DNA of 64,000 nt from Cypionkella sp049896245 (GCF_049896245.1 NZ_JAFCTX010000011.1:75308-139307), one strand, 5' to 3'; counted from the first letter of the stretch, positions 25,793 to 34,689 are shown. Notes: generated from the letters alone by a model not told the origin. Program-made: numbers and translations.

Positions 25793-26830
25793 TTAGCTAT
25801 CGTAGTCGATAACGTGGCGCAGTTGCTTCTCATATTCCAGCGCTTTGCCAGTGCCCAAAGCCACGCAGTTCAAAGGCTCATTGGCGACCGAGATCGAAAG
25901 CCCGGTTTGTTCACGCAAGCTTAGGTCCAGATCGCCCAAAAGCGCGCCACCCCCGGTCAGCATCACGCCACGGTCGACAATATCTGCCGCCAAATCCGGC
26001 GGAGTTGTCTCCAAAGCCTGCATCACCGCATCGCAAATCTGCTGCACGGGTTCGCTTAAAGCTTCCGCCACCTGCGCCTGATTGATCTCAGTTTCCTTCG
26101 GCACGCCATTCAGCAAATCCCGACCGCGAATGGTCATGCTCGCCCCACGCCCATCATCCGGCATCCGCGCCGTACCGATAGAAGTCTTGATGCGCTCCGC
26201 CGTCGACTCACCGATCAACAAGTTCTGATGACGGCGCAGATAAGAGATAATCGCCTCATCCATCCGGTCGCCACCGACCCGAACCGAGCGCGCATAAACG
26301 ATGTCACCCAAGCTGAGAACCGCGACTTCCGTGGTGCCGCCGCCGATATCGACCACCATATTCCCCGTAGGATCAGTGATCGGCATCCCCGCCCCAATCG
26401 CCGCCGCAATCGGTTCTGCGATCAACCCAGCCCGCCGTGCGCCCGCCGACAGCACCGATTGCCGGATCGCGCGCTTTTCCACCGGGGTCGCGCCATGCGG
26501 CACGCAAACGATGATCTTGGGCTTCGAAAACGTCGTGCGCTTATGCACCTTGCGGATGAAATGCTTGATCATCTCCTCCGCCGCTTCAAAGTCGGCAATC
26601 ACCCCGTCGCGCATCGGGCGGATCGCCTCAATGCTGCCCGGCGTGCGGCCCAGCATCAGCTTGGCATCCTCGCCGACCGCCAGCACCTGCTTCTTACCGT
26701 CCTTGGTGTGATAGGCGACCACAGAAGGCTCGTTCAGCACGATCCCCTTGCCGCGGATATAGACCAGCGTATTGGCGGTGCCGAGGTCGATGGCCATGTC
26801 AGACGAGAAAATGCTGGAGAGGATAGACAT
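25793..26830 (-). CDS. mreB: Actin-like cell-shape protein MreB
   Basis: A 345-residue bacterial actin. Nucleotide-binding motifs are AIDLGTANTLVYI near the N-terminus, VVDIGGGTTEVAVL in the middle and GVMLTGGGALLGDLD near the C-terminus. MreB filaments direct wall synthesis along the cell side. It is the first gene of the mreB-mreC-mreD-mrdA-rodA operon; its promoter must lie in the 312-base gap upstream. Confidence 0.96.
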   Translation of the reverse strand: MSILSSIFSSDMAIDLGTANTLVYIRGKGIVLNEPSVVAYHTKDGKKQVLAVGEDAKLMLGRTPGSIEAIRPMRDGVIADFEAAEEMIKHFIRKVHKRTTFSKPKIIVCVPHGATPVEKRAIRQSVLSAGARRAGLIAEPIAAAIGAGMPITDPTGNMVVDIGGGTTEVAVLSLGDIVYARSVRVGGDRMDEAIISYLRRHQNLLIGESTAERIKTSIGTARMPDDGRGASMTIRGRDLLNGVPKETEINQAQVAEALSEPVQQICDAVMQALETTPPDLAADIVDRGVMLTGGGALLGDLDLSLREQTGLSISVANEPLNCVALGTGKALEYEKQLRHVIDYDS

Positions 26831-27142
26831 GCTGAGGTGATCCTTGGCCCGCGAAAAACAAACGCCCGCGACTCAGCTTGTGACCGAGGCAGGCACCTTC
26901 ATATAAGACCATGCACAGAGCAGGGAAAGGCCCGAGCCTTGTCGGACGCACGTTTCCGCCTTGGACAATGCACTATCCATTTTGCAGCAATTACTTTCTA
27001 AAATCAGCCAAAAATGCCAATAACCTGTTGCAGAGTTGATCTATTTCAACTTTCTTTCACGCGGCACAGGCTAAGGCGCGCGCGGGGCGGTGCGCGGCTG
27101 CTATCATTTCCGCGTGTGTGGTGGCAGATCAAGGCGGGGAAT
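26831..27142. other. Divergent promoter region of mreB and an SDR gene
   Basis: No gene is seen here. The part nearest the centre (about 26970-27060) is AT-rich compared with the surroundings and must hold divergent promoters. No repeat, riboswitch or clear operator was found. A possible plus-strand promoter is TTGCAG with a TTTCTT-like minus-10 near 27030-27060, which is weak evidence. Confidence 0.4.
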
Positions 27143-27904
27143 ATGTTCAATTTCAACAATCGCGTAGCGCTGGTCACTGGCGCAGGCAGCGTGGATGGAA
27201 TCGGTTTTGCCATCGCCAAAGCCCTGATTTCAGCGGGCGCGCGGGTTTGCATCACGGCCACCAGCTCACGGATATTTGAGCGCGCCACCGCTTTGGGCTG
27301 CATGGCGCATATCGCCGATCTGACCGATCCCAAGCAGGCAGCCGCGCTGTTTGCGGCGGTCGCGGAGCGGCTGGGGTCGGTGGAGGTTCTGATCAACAAT
27401 GCCGGTATGGTGCAGAACGGCAAGTCGGTGGCGCAGGCAAAGCTGGGCGGGATGAGCGACGCCGCTTGGGCGCATCATCTTGGCTTGAACATTGGTGTGA
27501 CCTTCCACTGCATCCGCGCAGCCCTGCCCGCAATGCAAGCCGCGGGCTATGGCCGGATCGTCAACATCGCCTCAGTCACCGGGCCGATGGTGGCGATTGA
27601 CGGATCATCCGGCTACGCCACCGCCAAGGCGGCGATCACCGGTATGACCCGATCTGTGGCGCTGGAATATGGCCGCGAGGGCATCACTTGCAACGCCGTG
27701 TTGCCGGGCTGGATCGCCACCGCTTCGTCCAACGCCAAGGAAATCCGCGCCGGACGCGCGACGCCTGCGGGGCGTCCGGGCAGCCCGGCCGAGGTGGCCG
27801 CTTGCGCGGTGTTTCTGGGATCAGATGCCGCAGCTTACGTCAACGGCGCGATGCTGGTGGTCGACGGCGGCAACACGCTGACCGAGATGAAAGGCGCGTT
27901 CTAG
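27143..27904 (+). CDS. Short-chain dehydrogenase/reductase (FabG-like)
   Basis: A 253-residue classical SDR. The cofactor motif is VTGAGSVDGIGFAIAKA, followed by NNAG, a catalytic serine in NIASVTG and Tyr-x-x-x-Lys in SGYATAKAA. The C-terminal MLVVDGGNTL is typical. The ATG at 27143 follows AAGGCGGGGA. It stands alone, between mreB (divergent) and leuA (convergent). The substrate, probably a hydroxy or keto compound, is not predictable. Confidence 0.85.
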   Translation: MFNFNNRVALVTGAGSVDGIGFAIAKALISAGARVCITATSSRIFERATALGCMAHIADLTDPKQAAALFAAVAERLGSVEVLINNAGMVQNGKSVAQAKLGGMSDAAWAHHLGLNIGVTFHCIRAALPAMQAAGYGRIVNIASVTGPMVAIDGSSGYATAKAAITGMTRSVALEYGREGITCNAVLPGWIATASSNAKEIRAGRATPAGRPGSPAEVAACAVFLGSDAAAYVNGAMLVVDGGNTLTEMKGAF

Positions 27905-27937
27905 GCGCGGCCCTACGCAGGGCCGCGCCAGAGCGGA

Positions 27938-29539
27938 TCACTGATCCTTGTAGTTTACCGACTTTTTATCCGTATCCGGCGCAGATTTCTGCCGCCGCAC
28001 CACCAGTTTATTCAGCGCGTTCACATAAGCCTTCACGCTTGCGACCACCGTGTCGGTGTCTGCCGAGGCCCCGGTGACGATGCGGCCTTCTTCCTCCATC
28101 CGCACCGAAACCGTGGCTTGCGCGTCGGTGCCTTCGGTTACAGCTTGCACCTGATACAGCTGCAAACGCGCCGAATGGGGGAACAGCATCTTCACCGCAT
28201 TGAACGCCGCATCGACCGGGCCGTCGCCGGTGGCGTCGATGGAATGATCCACGCCCTCGATGGTCAGCGTTAATTCCGCCTCTCGCGGGCCTTCGGTGCC
28301 GCAGACCACGCGCAGGCGCTTGACTTGGATGCTGTCGTGCGCGTCATTGGTGGCCTCATCGGCGACCAGCGCCAGCAGATCCTCGTCATAGACCTCTTTC
28401 TTGCTGTCCGCCAAAGCCTTGAAGCGCACGAAGACATCGTTCAACTGGTTGTCGGCCAACTCATAGCCGAGCTCCTTCAGCTTGGACCGCAACGCCGCCC
28501 GCCCCGAATGTTTGCCCATCGAGATGTTGTTCGCGGTCAGGCCAATATCCGCCGGGCGCATGATCTCAAAGGTCTCGATATTTTTCAGCACACCATCCTG
28601 ATGAATACCACTTTCGTGCAGGAAAGCGTTCTTGCCGACGATGGCTTTGTTGAACTGCACCGCAAAGCCCGAGACGCTGGAGACCCGGCGCGACAGGTTC
28701 ATGATCTTGGTGGTGTCGATGCCGGTGCGATACGGCATGATGTCATTGCGCACCTTCATCGCCATCACGACTTCTTCCAGCGCCGTGTTGCCCGCACGTT
28801 CGCCCAAACCGTTGATGGTGCATTCGATCTGCCGCGCACCCGCCTCAACGGCAGCCAAGGAGTTCGCGGTCGCCATCCCGAGATCGTTGTGGCAATGGGT
28901 GGCGAAAATCACCGTGTCGGCCCCCGGCACGCGTTCAAGCAACATGCGGATCAGGTCGGCAGACTCGCGCGGCGCGGTGTAGCCGACGGTATCGGGAATG
29001 TTGATCGTGCTCGCCCCGGCCTTGATGGCAATTTCCACCACACGGCACAGGTAGTCGTGTTCCGTCCGTGTCGCATCCATCGCCGACCATTGCACGTTGT
29101 CACACAGATTGCGCGCATGGGTCACGGTGTCGTGGATGCGGGTGGCCATCTGATCCATGTCGAGGTTCGGAATCGCGCGGTGCAACGGCGAGGTGCCGAT
29201 GAAGGTGTGGATGCGCGGGCTGGCTGCGTATTTCACCGCTTCCCAGCAGCGGTCAATGTCTTTGTAATTGGCGCGGGCGAGGCCGCAGATGGTGGAGTTT
29301 TTCGAGCGTTTGGAGATTTCTGTGACAGCCGCGAAATCGCCTTCCGAGGCGATCGGGAAGCCCGCCTCAATGACATCGACGCCCATTTCATCCAACAGGC
29401 TCGCGATCTCAAGCTTTTCATTATGGGTCATGGTGGCGCCGGGGGATTGCTCGCCGTCGCGCAGGGTGGTGTCGAAGATGATGACTTGAGGCTGGGTTTT
29501 AGCGGCTTCGGCGCGGGTTGGCGCGGCGGTGTCGGTCAT
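27938..29539 (-). CDS. leuA: 2-isopropylmalate synthase
   Basis: A 533-residue enzyme that condenses acetyl-CoA with 2-ketoisovalerate in the first committed step of leucine synthesis. The N-terminal catalytic barrel begins with IIFDTTLRDGEQSPGATMT and contains ATHCHNDLGMATANSLAA; the C-terminal third is the LeuA regulatory domain that senses leucine. The length matches the LeuA group. A leader peptide with four Leu codons lies about 75 bases upstream, so expression is probably attenuated when leucine is plentiful. Confidence 0.95.
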   Translation of the reverse strand: MTDTAAPTRAEAAKTQPQVIIFDTTLRDGEQSPGATMTHNEKLEIASLLDEMGVDVIEAGFPIASEGDFAAVTEISKRSKNSTICGLARANYKDIDRCWEAVKYAASPRIHTFIGTSPLHRAIPNLDMDQMATRIHDTVTHARNLCDNVQWSAMDATRTEHDYLCRVVEIAIKAGASTINIPDTVGYTAPRESADLIRMLLERVPGADTVIFATHCHNDLGMATANSLAAVEAGARQIECTINGLGERAGNTALEEVVMAMKVRNDIMPYRTGIDTTKIMNLSRRVSSVSGFAVQFNKAIVGKNAFLHESGIHQDGVLKNIETFEIMRPADIGLTANNISMGKHSGRAALRSKLKELGYELADNQLNDVFVRFKALADSKKEVYDEDLLALVADEATNDAHDSIQVKRLRVVCGTEGPREAELTLTIEGVDHSIDATGDGPVDAAFNAVKMLFPHSARLQLYQVQAVTEGTDAQATVSVRMEEEGRIVTGASADTDTVVASVKAYVNALNKLVVRRQKSAPDTDKKSVNYKDQ

Positions 29540-29561
29540 GGCTTTGATCCTTGGAGTGTGT

Positions 29562-29636
29562 TGCTGCTTCCCGGGCGCTGATCACTTCCGAGCGGTCGCA
29601 CCCAAGGGCACGCTCAGAAGCGGGTAAGAAGCAGCA
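29562..29636 (-). promoter_or_regulatory. Pairing segments of the leuA attenuator
   Basis: In the leuA leader RNA the Leu-codon stretch (complement of GAAGCAGCA at 29628-29636) can pair perfectly over 9 bases with the segment at 29562-29570, just upstream of the leuA ribosome site. A second hairpin (GAGCG/CGCTC) lies between them. Stalling at the Leu codons would prevent the first pairing. No U-run typical of an intrinsic terminator is obvious, so the output (termination or ribosome-site access) is undecided. Confidence 0.5.
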
Positions 29637-29700
29637 GCCCACGGGAAAACCGCGCGCTGGGCGCGGTGGGGGTCGAGACGATGATGGTTTCCCGTGTCAT
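29614..29700 (-). CDS. leuA leader peptide
   Basis: A 28-codon open frame whose C-terminal part reads RGLLLLTRF and then stops; it contains four consecutive Leu codons (two CTG, two CTT) and an Ile-Ile-Val run near the N-terminus. It ends 74 bases before the leuA start codon. Such regulatory-codon runs are the mark of ribosome-mediated attenuation, and both Leu and the Ile/Val residues belong to the branched-chain family. The ribosome-binding site in front of the ATG at 29700 is weak, which lowers confidence slightly. Confidence 0.72.
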   Translation of the reverse strand: MTRETIIVSTPTAPSARFSRGLLLLTRF

Positions 29701-30236
29701 GGAGATAACTATACGACGGAATTGTTGGAAGGGAAGGGGGTGTGTGGAAAAAGTGGGGCCGCCTCGGGGGGCATCGAGCCCCCGCTCGACGGCGCTGCCG
29801 GGGAGATGGTTTGGGAGCGAGGCGCAGCGGAGAGGGGGGAGCGCGCCGCGCGGGAGTATTTTTGAAAGAGCAATTCTGGGATGGGGTGTTGGGAGCGCTG
29901 AGGGGTGGCGGTGGGGGGCTGGCTTTGTCCACGCGTGGACACGGCTTTGGATGTAATAGTTTTAATGCGTTATGAAAGGGCGTTCATAGACTGTTAACTT
30001 TTACGCGCGAATGAATTGGGCGGTGGAGGTGGAAGCGTGGCTTTTGGTGTTGTGGCGGGGCGCGAGGATCACGGGGTGTCGTTCTGTCCGGTTCTGCGGC
30101 GGTCGCTATCCTGCGGTGCCCGCCGTCCTTCGGGGCGAGATATTCTGTGCGCCGCAATGGCGACGTGGTGGCGTCGCGCTATCTTTGGGCGGTTGGTGCG
30201 TGGCCAGATGGCGGTGCGCGCAGTTGGAGGATCAGG
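29701..30236. other. Gap between leuA leader and the next SDR gene
   Basis: This 536-base stretch has no gene that I can defend. It must hold the leuA promoter (minus) and a promoter for the SDR gene (plus). Visible structures are a GGGGG/CCCCC hairpin at 29765-29784, an inverted copy of the AAATACTCCCGCGCGG repeat near 29847-29872, a perfect palindrome at 29926-29941 and an AT-rich stretch at about 29950-30005. The frame in 30110-30236, open into the SDR gene, shows no recognisable family. Confidence 0.5.
29926..29941. promoter_or_regulatory. Perfect 16-bp palindrome, candidate operator
   Basis: TGTCCACGCGTGGACA is perfectly self-complementary and lies next to an AT-rich stretch in the divergent region between leuA and the SDR gene. 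A dimeric regulator could bind here. The sequence alone does not say which one. Confidence 0.35.
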
Positions 30237-30878
30237 ATGCGGGCTTTGGTGATTGGGGCTTCGGGCGGGATCGGGGCGGCTTTGGGGGAGGCTTTGGCTG
30301 TGCAGGGCGAGGTTGTGGCGTTGTCACGCGCGGCCGATGGCTTGGATGTGACGGATGAAACCTCGGTCGCGCGGGTGTTGGGCGCGGTTGCAGGGGTGTT
30401 TGACTGGGTGTTCATCGCCTCGGGGGCGTTGGGGGTGCCGGAGAAATCGTTGAAGGCTTTGGGGGCGCAAGCGATGCTGGAGCAATTCGCGGTGAATGCG
30501 GTGGGGCCTGCGTTGGTGATCAAGCATGTGGTGGCTCTGTTGCCGAAAGACCGGGTGGCGCGGGTGGGGGTGTTGTCGGCGCGTGTCGGCTCAATCGGCG
30601 ACAATGCTTTGGGCGGGTGGTATTCTTACCGGGCGGCGAAAGCGGCGTTGAATCAACTGGTGCATACGGCGGCGATTGAACTGGCGCGCAGCCATCCTTT
30701 GGCGGTGTTGGCGTGCTTGCATCCGGGCACGGTGGCGACCTCGTTCACGGCTGGATATCCGGGACAGAAGGATGCAGCCGATCTGGCTGCAGCGCGGTTG
30801 ATTGCGGTGTTGGAGGGGCTGACGCCAGCGCAGACGGGTGGGTTTTATGATTATGCGGCCAAGGTGGTGCCTTGGTAG
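30237..30878 (+). CDS. Short-chain dehydrogenase, CsgA/C-factor-like
   Basis: A 213-residue SDR with a shortened N-terminal nucleotide motif (LVIGASGGIGAALGEAL) and the active-site YSYRAAKAALNQL. The compact size and the lack of a typical substrate lid resemble the C-factor/YciK-like atypical SDRs. The ATG at 30237 follows GGAGG. Guanine-rich codon use (many GCG, GTG, GGG) differs from the neighbouring leuA and resembles the stretch up to 31.3 kb. Confidence 0.8.
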   Translation: MRALVIGASGGIGAALGEALAVQGEVVALSRAADGLDVTDETSVARVLGAVAGVFDWVFIASGALGVPEKSLKALGAQAMLEQFAVNAVGPALVIKHVVALLPKDRVARVGVLSARVGSIGDNALGGWYSYRAAKAALNQLVHTAAIELARSHPLAVLACLHPGTVATSFTAGYPGQKDAADLAAARLIAVLEGLTPAQTGGFYDYAAKVVPW

Positions 30879-30902
30879 GTGGTAATAGCTATAGGAGTTT
30901 CG

Positions 30903-31339
30903 ATGGCACAACTGGTGGATACCTCAGTCTCGCTGTGCTTTACGGCGATGATCTGGACCCGGATGCTTTGACGGGCGCGCTCGGGGTTGCACCGTCGCGG
31001 TCCGAGTGTAAGGGCGAGGTTTTCGTTGGCAAGGCAGGCAGATCGCGCGTGGTGAAGACAGGGTATTGGCGGTTACAGAGCGAAAACAACCTGTCAGGCG
31101 ATATGGACATACAGATTGCCGAGATGCTGGCGCAGATGACTGATAGCGATGTCGTTTGGCGCGACTTATCCCAGCGTTACGACGGCAGGATATTCTTCGG
31201 CTGGTTTTTGACGTCAGGGAACGACATGGCAGACATATCCGCGCAGACCCTCCAAGCCTGTGCTGCACGCGGGTTGGCTTTTTGCTTTGACATCTATAAT
31301 TTTACCGACGAAAGCGCGGAGCCTTTGGCTACGGCCTAG
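30903..31339 (+). pseudogene. DUF4279 protein, apparently frameshifted near its 5-prime end
   Basis: The domain from YGDDLDPDALTGALGVAPS to the C-terminal CFDIYNF looks like DUF4279, but its frame has no good start: only a TTG overlapping the previous gene at 30872. A proper ribosome site (AGGAG) and ATG at 30903 open the other frame with MAQLVDTSVSL, which then stops after 22 codons. Adding one base at about 30935/30936 joins the two into a continuous DUF4279 protein of about 146 residues. Either a real single-base deletion or a sequence error explains this. The function of DUF4279 is unknown. Confidence 0.55.
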
Positions 31340-31368
31340 CCGTATGAAGTGCTGTAGTGGCCTTTGAT

Positions 31369-32892
31369 CTAAGGTGTGGCCGGGGCCACCGTTTCGCCTG
31401 CGGGTGCGCCCTCTGCCGGGGCGGCGGGTGGTTCGGGAGCCACAGGGGAAGCAGGCGTTGCGGGGGCTTCGGGTGGCTGGGGTTGCGCCGGGGCATTGGG
31501 GAGAGGCCCGACCAGCACCCCGGCCTTCCACATGCCTTCCGAGATTTCACCGCCCTTATAGGTCAGCTTGCCCGTGCCCTCGCGTTTTCCTGCAACGAAG
31601 CCGCCCGCATAGCTGTCTGCGGTCGGATAGGTGGCAATGCCATTGCCCTGCATTTCGCCTGCCAACCAATCGCCACTGTAGCTAAAGCCATCAGGTTGCG
31701 TCAGCGCGCCTTTGCCATCACGCAGGCCCGCTTTGAAATTGCCCTTGTAGACCGTGCCATCCGCCCAAGTTGCGGTGCCGACGCCTTCGCGCACGCCGGC
31801 TTTCCACGCGCCTTCATAGCGGAAGCCATCGGGATAGCTCATGGCACCGATGCCTTCGGGCTTTTCGCCCACCAGTGCCCCGGTGTAGGTCGCGCCATTG
31901 GCATAAACGGCGGTGCCTTGTCCGGTGATCGCCCCTTTCAGCCATTGGCCCGCGTAGCTGGAGCCATCGGCATAGCTGATCTTGCCCGCGCCCTCGGGCT
32001 GATCGGCCTTGAAGCCGCCCTCATAGGTCGACCGATCCGCATAGACCATGCGGCCCTGACCCTGCATCTGGCCTGCGACCCAATCGCCCTGATAGCTGCT
32101 GCCATCCTTGGCGGTGAATGTGCCTTTGCCATCGCGCTTGTCGGCCTTGAAGCTGCCCTTATAGATATTGCCATTGGCATAGGTTTCAGTACCCTTGCCG
32201 ACGCGCAGGCCTTCGACAAAATCGCCCTCGTAGACATCGCCATTCGGTTGGGTTAGCTTGCCCAAGCCGTTGATCTGGCCGTCTTTCCACGCGCCGACAT
32301 AGGTCAGTTTGTTTGGCATGGTCAGCGTGCCGGTGCCTTGGCGCGCGCCGCCCACCAAGGTGCCGGTGTATGTGGTGCCATCGGGGTAGCGGATCACCCC
32401 CTTGCCCTGCTTTTCGCCCATGCGCCAGAAGCCTGCATAGCTGTAGCCATTGGCATCGGTCAGCTTGCCGATGCCGTCATGCTTGCCATCGGTGAGCGCG
32501 CCAACATAGATCGAGCCATTGGCATAGGATGCGCGGCCTTGCCCAGTCATCTTGCCGCCGCGCCAGTCGCCGTCATAGGTGCCGCCATCGGCGAAGGTGA
32601 TCTTGCCTTTGCCCTCGGGTTTCCCCGCCGCGAAGTGGCCCTCATAGACCGAACCGTTGGGATAATGTGCAACGCCGATGCCGCGGATTTCGCCGCCGAC
32701 CCATTTGCCGGAGTATTCATAACCACTCGGCAGGCGGTAGGTGCCGGTACCATCTTGCAAGCCGTTGACGAAGGTGCCCTCGTAGACCGAGCCATCGTCA
32801 TATTGCTTGCTGATGATCTCGCCTGCGTCCTGTGCCAGTGCTGCCCCTGCCAGAGCCACCACCATCGCCGCCGCCAAGCTTACGTTGCGCAT
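31369..32892 (-). CDS. Secreted protein of 19 MORN repeats
   Basis: A 507-residue protein with a signal peptide (MRNVSLAAAMVVALAGAALA) and nineteen successive 23-residue MORN units (consensus Y-x-DG-x-x-Y-x-G-x-(W/F)-x-x-G-x-x-x-G-x-G), without insertions, from about residue 30 to 466. A Pro/Ala-rich tail (about 40 residues) follows. The start at 32892 is the one giving a signal peptide; the frame runs far upstream antisense to nadE and is not coding there. MORN arrays form long beta-hairpin rods that bind proteins or lipids, here in the periplasm or outside. No enzymatic domain is visible. Confidence 0.88.
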   Translation of the reverse strand: MRNVSLAAAMVVALAGAALAQDAGEIISKQYDDGSVYEGTFVNGLQDGTGTYRLPSGYEYSGKWVGGEIRGIGVAHYPNGSVYEGHFAAGKPEGKGKITFADGGTYDGDWRGGKMTGQGRASYANGSIYVGALTDGKHDGIGKLTDANGYSYAGFWRMGEKQGKGVIRYPDGTTYTGTLVGGARQGTGTLTMPNKLTYVGAWKDGQINGLGKLTQPNGDVYEGDFVEGLRVGKGTETYANGNIYKGSFKADKRDGKGTFTAKDGSSYQGDWVAGQMQGQGRMVYADRSTYEGGFKADQPEGAGKISYADGSSYAGQWLKGAITGQGTAVYANGATYTGALVGEKPEGIGAMSYPDGFRYEGAWKAGVREGVGTATWADGTVYKGNFKAGLRDGKGALTQPDGFSYSGDWLAGEMQGNGIATYPTADSYAGGFVAGKREGTGKLTYKGGEISEGMWKAGVLVGPLPNAPAQPQPPEAPATPASPVAPEPPAAPAEGAPAGETVAPATP

Positions 32893-33018
32893 CACCAATA
32901 TCCCTGTTGTAGCAGCGCACCCTAACCGAGCCCGCGCCCTGCTGACAAGTCGCCCGCTTGGCCTTCCCCTCGGCCCTGAACCTGCTAGAACCGGGAAAAC
33001 CCTAGCTCGGAGCATGAT

Positions 33019-34677
33019 ATGGCCGCGACGTTCCGCCTGACCCTCGCCCAGTTGAACCCCACTCTGGGCGCGATTGAGGCCAATGCAGCGCTGGCCTATG
33101 ATACTTGGCTGCAGGGGCGCGAGGCCGGCGCGCAGATGGTGGCGGTGAGCGAGATGTTCATCACCGGCTATCAGACCCAAGATCTGGTGATGAAACCGGC
33201 ATTTCATGCGGCTGCGATACAAGCGGTAGAGGCTTTGGCTCTGCGGATCGTCGATGGCCCGGCGCTGGGGATTGGCGGGCCTTGTGTGAAGGACGGGCTG
33301 CTTTACAACGCTTATTACATCCTTGAGGGCGGCAAGATTGCGGCCACGGTGTTGAAGCACGAACTGCCGAACAGCGATGTGTTTGATGAAAAGCGGGTGT
33401 TCGCCTCGGCCCCGCCGCAGGGGCCATATCGGGTGGGACCGCTGCGCATCGGCTCGCCTATTTGTGAAGACGCTTGGCATTCGGACGTGTGTGAGACGCT
33501 GGCTGAGACCGGGGCGCAGATTTTGCTGGTGCCGAATGGCTCGCCCTATCACCGGGGTAAGCCGGCCGTGCGGACCAATCTGATGGTGGCGCGGGTGATC
33601 GAGACCGGGCTGCCGCTGGTCTATCTGAACATGATCGGGGGCCAAGATGATCAGGTGTTTGATGGGGCGTCTTTTGTGCTGAACCCCGGCGGGGTATTGG
33701 TGGCGCAACTGCCGCAGTTTGACGCTTGCGTGACGCATGTGGATTTTGAGGAAACCGCCGAGGGCTGGCGGGCTTTGCCGGGTATCATGGATAAGATGCC
33801 GATTTCCTATGAGGCGGATTACCGGGCCATGGTGATGTCTTTGCAGGACTATCTGGGAAAAACAGGGTTCAAGAAGGTGCTGCTGGGGCTGTCGGGGGGA
33901 ATTGATAGCGCCATTGTGGCCGCAGTTGCCGCCGATGCGATTGGCCCGGAAAATGTGCGCTGTGTGATGCTGCCGTCGCGCTATACCTCGCAGACTTCGC
34001 TGGAGGATGCGGCGCAGGTGGCGCGGGCTTTGGGCTGTCGCCTCGACACCGTGTCGATCTCGGGCGCGCAGGATGCGGTGGGCGAGGCTTTGGCGCATTT
34101 GTTTGAGGGCACACAGCCGGGGGTGACGGAGGAGAACGTGCAATCACGGCTGCGTGGGCTGTTGTTGATGGCGATGTCGAACAAGTTTGGCGAGATGCTG
34201 CTGACCACGGGCAACAAGTCTGAGATGGCGGTGGGGTATTGCACGATTTACGGCGATATGAACGGTGGCTATAACCCACTGAAAGACTTGTATAAAACCC
34301 GTGTGTTTGACACCTGCCGTTGGAGGAATGACAACCACCGCCCGTGGATGCTGGCCCCGGCAGGGCAGGTGATCCCGCCGCGTGTGATCGACAAGCCGCC
34401 GAGTGCCGAGTTGCGGCCCGATCAGAAAGACGAAGACAGCCTGCCGCCCTATCCGGTGCTGGATGCGATTCTGGATGGGTTGGTAGAGCAGGAATTGTCG
34501 GTGGCTGATCTGGTCGCCAAGGGCTTTGATCGCGCCACGGTGAAGAAGGTCGAACATCTGCTCTATATCAGCGAATACAAACGCTACCAATCCGCCCCCG
34601 GCACAAGGCTGACCCGCCGCGCTTTTGCCGGCGACCGCCGTTATCCGATCGCCAACCGCTGGCGCGACAACGCCTGA
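33019..34677 (+). CDS. nadE: Glutamine-dependent NAD+ synthetase
   Basis: A 552-residue two-domain enzyme. The N-terminal nitrilase-type glutaminase has the Glu-Lys-Cys triad in SEMFITGYQ, VLKHELPNSDVFDE and SPICEDAW; the C-terminal ATP-pyrophosphatase domain has the P-loop LLGLSGGIDSAIVA. It converts nicotinate adenine dinucleotide to NAD+ using the amide of glutamine. Length is normal. Divergent from the MORN gene with 126 bases between. Confidence 0.95.
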   Translation: MAATFRLTLAQLNPTLGAIEANAALAYDTWLQGREAGAQMVAVSEMFITGYQTQDLVMKPAFHAAAIQAVEALALRIVDGPALGIGGPCVKDGLLYNAYYILEGGKIAATVLKHELPNSDVFDEKRVFASAPPQGPYRVGPLRIGSPICEDAWHSDVCETLAETGAQILLVPNGSPYHRGKPAVRTNLMVARVIETGLPLVYLNMIGGQDDQVFDGASFVLNPGGVLVAQLPQFDACVTHVDFEETAEGWRALPGIMDKMPISYEADYRAMVMSLQDYLGKTGFKKVLLGLSGGIDSAIVAAVAADAIGPENVRCVMLPSRYTSQTSLEDAAQVARALGCRLDTVSISGAQDAVGEALAHLFEGTQPGVTEENVQSRLRGLLLMAMSNKFGEMLLTTGNKSEMAVGYCTIYGDMNGGYNPLKDLYKTRVFDTCRWRNDNHRPWMLAPAGQVIPPRVIDKPPSAELRPDQKDEDSLPPYPVLDAILDGLVEQELSVADLVAKGFDRATVKKVEHLLYISEYKRYQSAPGTRLTRRAFAGDRRYPIANRWRDNA

Positions 34678-34689
34678 TCTGGCGCTTAT

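Noticed and set aside
30110..30236. Possible gene remnant upstream of the SDR at 30237
   Set aside because: The frame is open and in phase, but I recognise no domain and the SDR has its own ribosome site and ATG; not enough for a pseudogene call.
29551..30252. Several short plus-strand frames in the leuA upstream gap
   Set aside because: They overlap the leader peptide and repeats, lack ribosome sites and are of low-complexity Gly/Arg composition.
32893..34143. Upstream extension of the MORN protein frame
   Set aside because: It lies antisense to nadE, is Arg/His-rich and would bury the signal peptide that starts at 32892.
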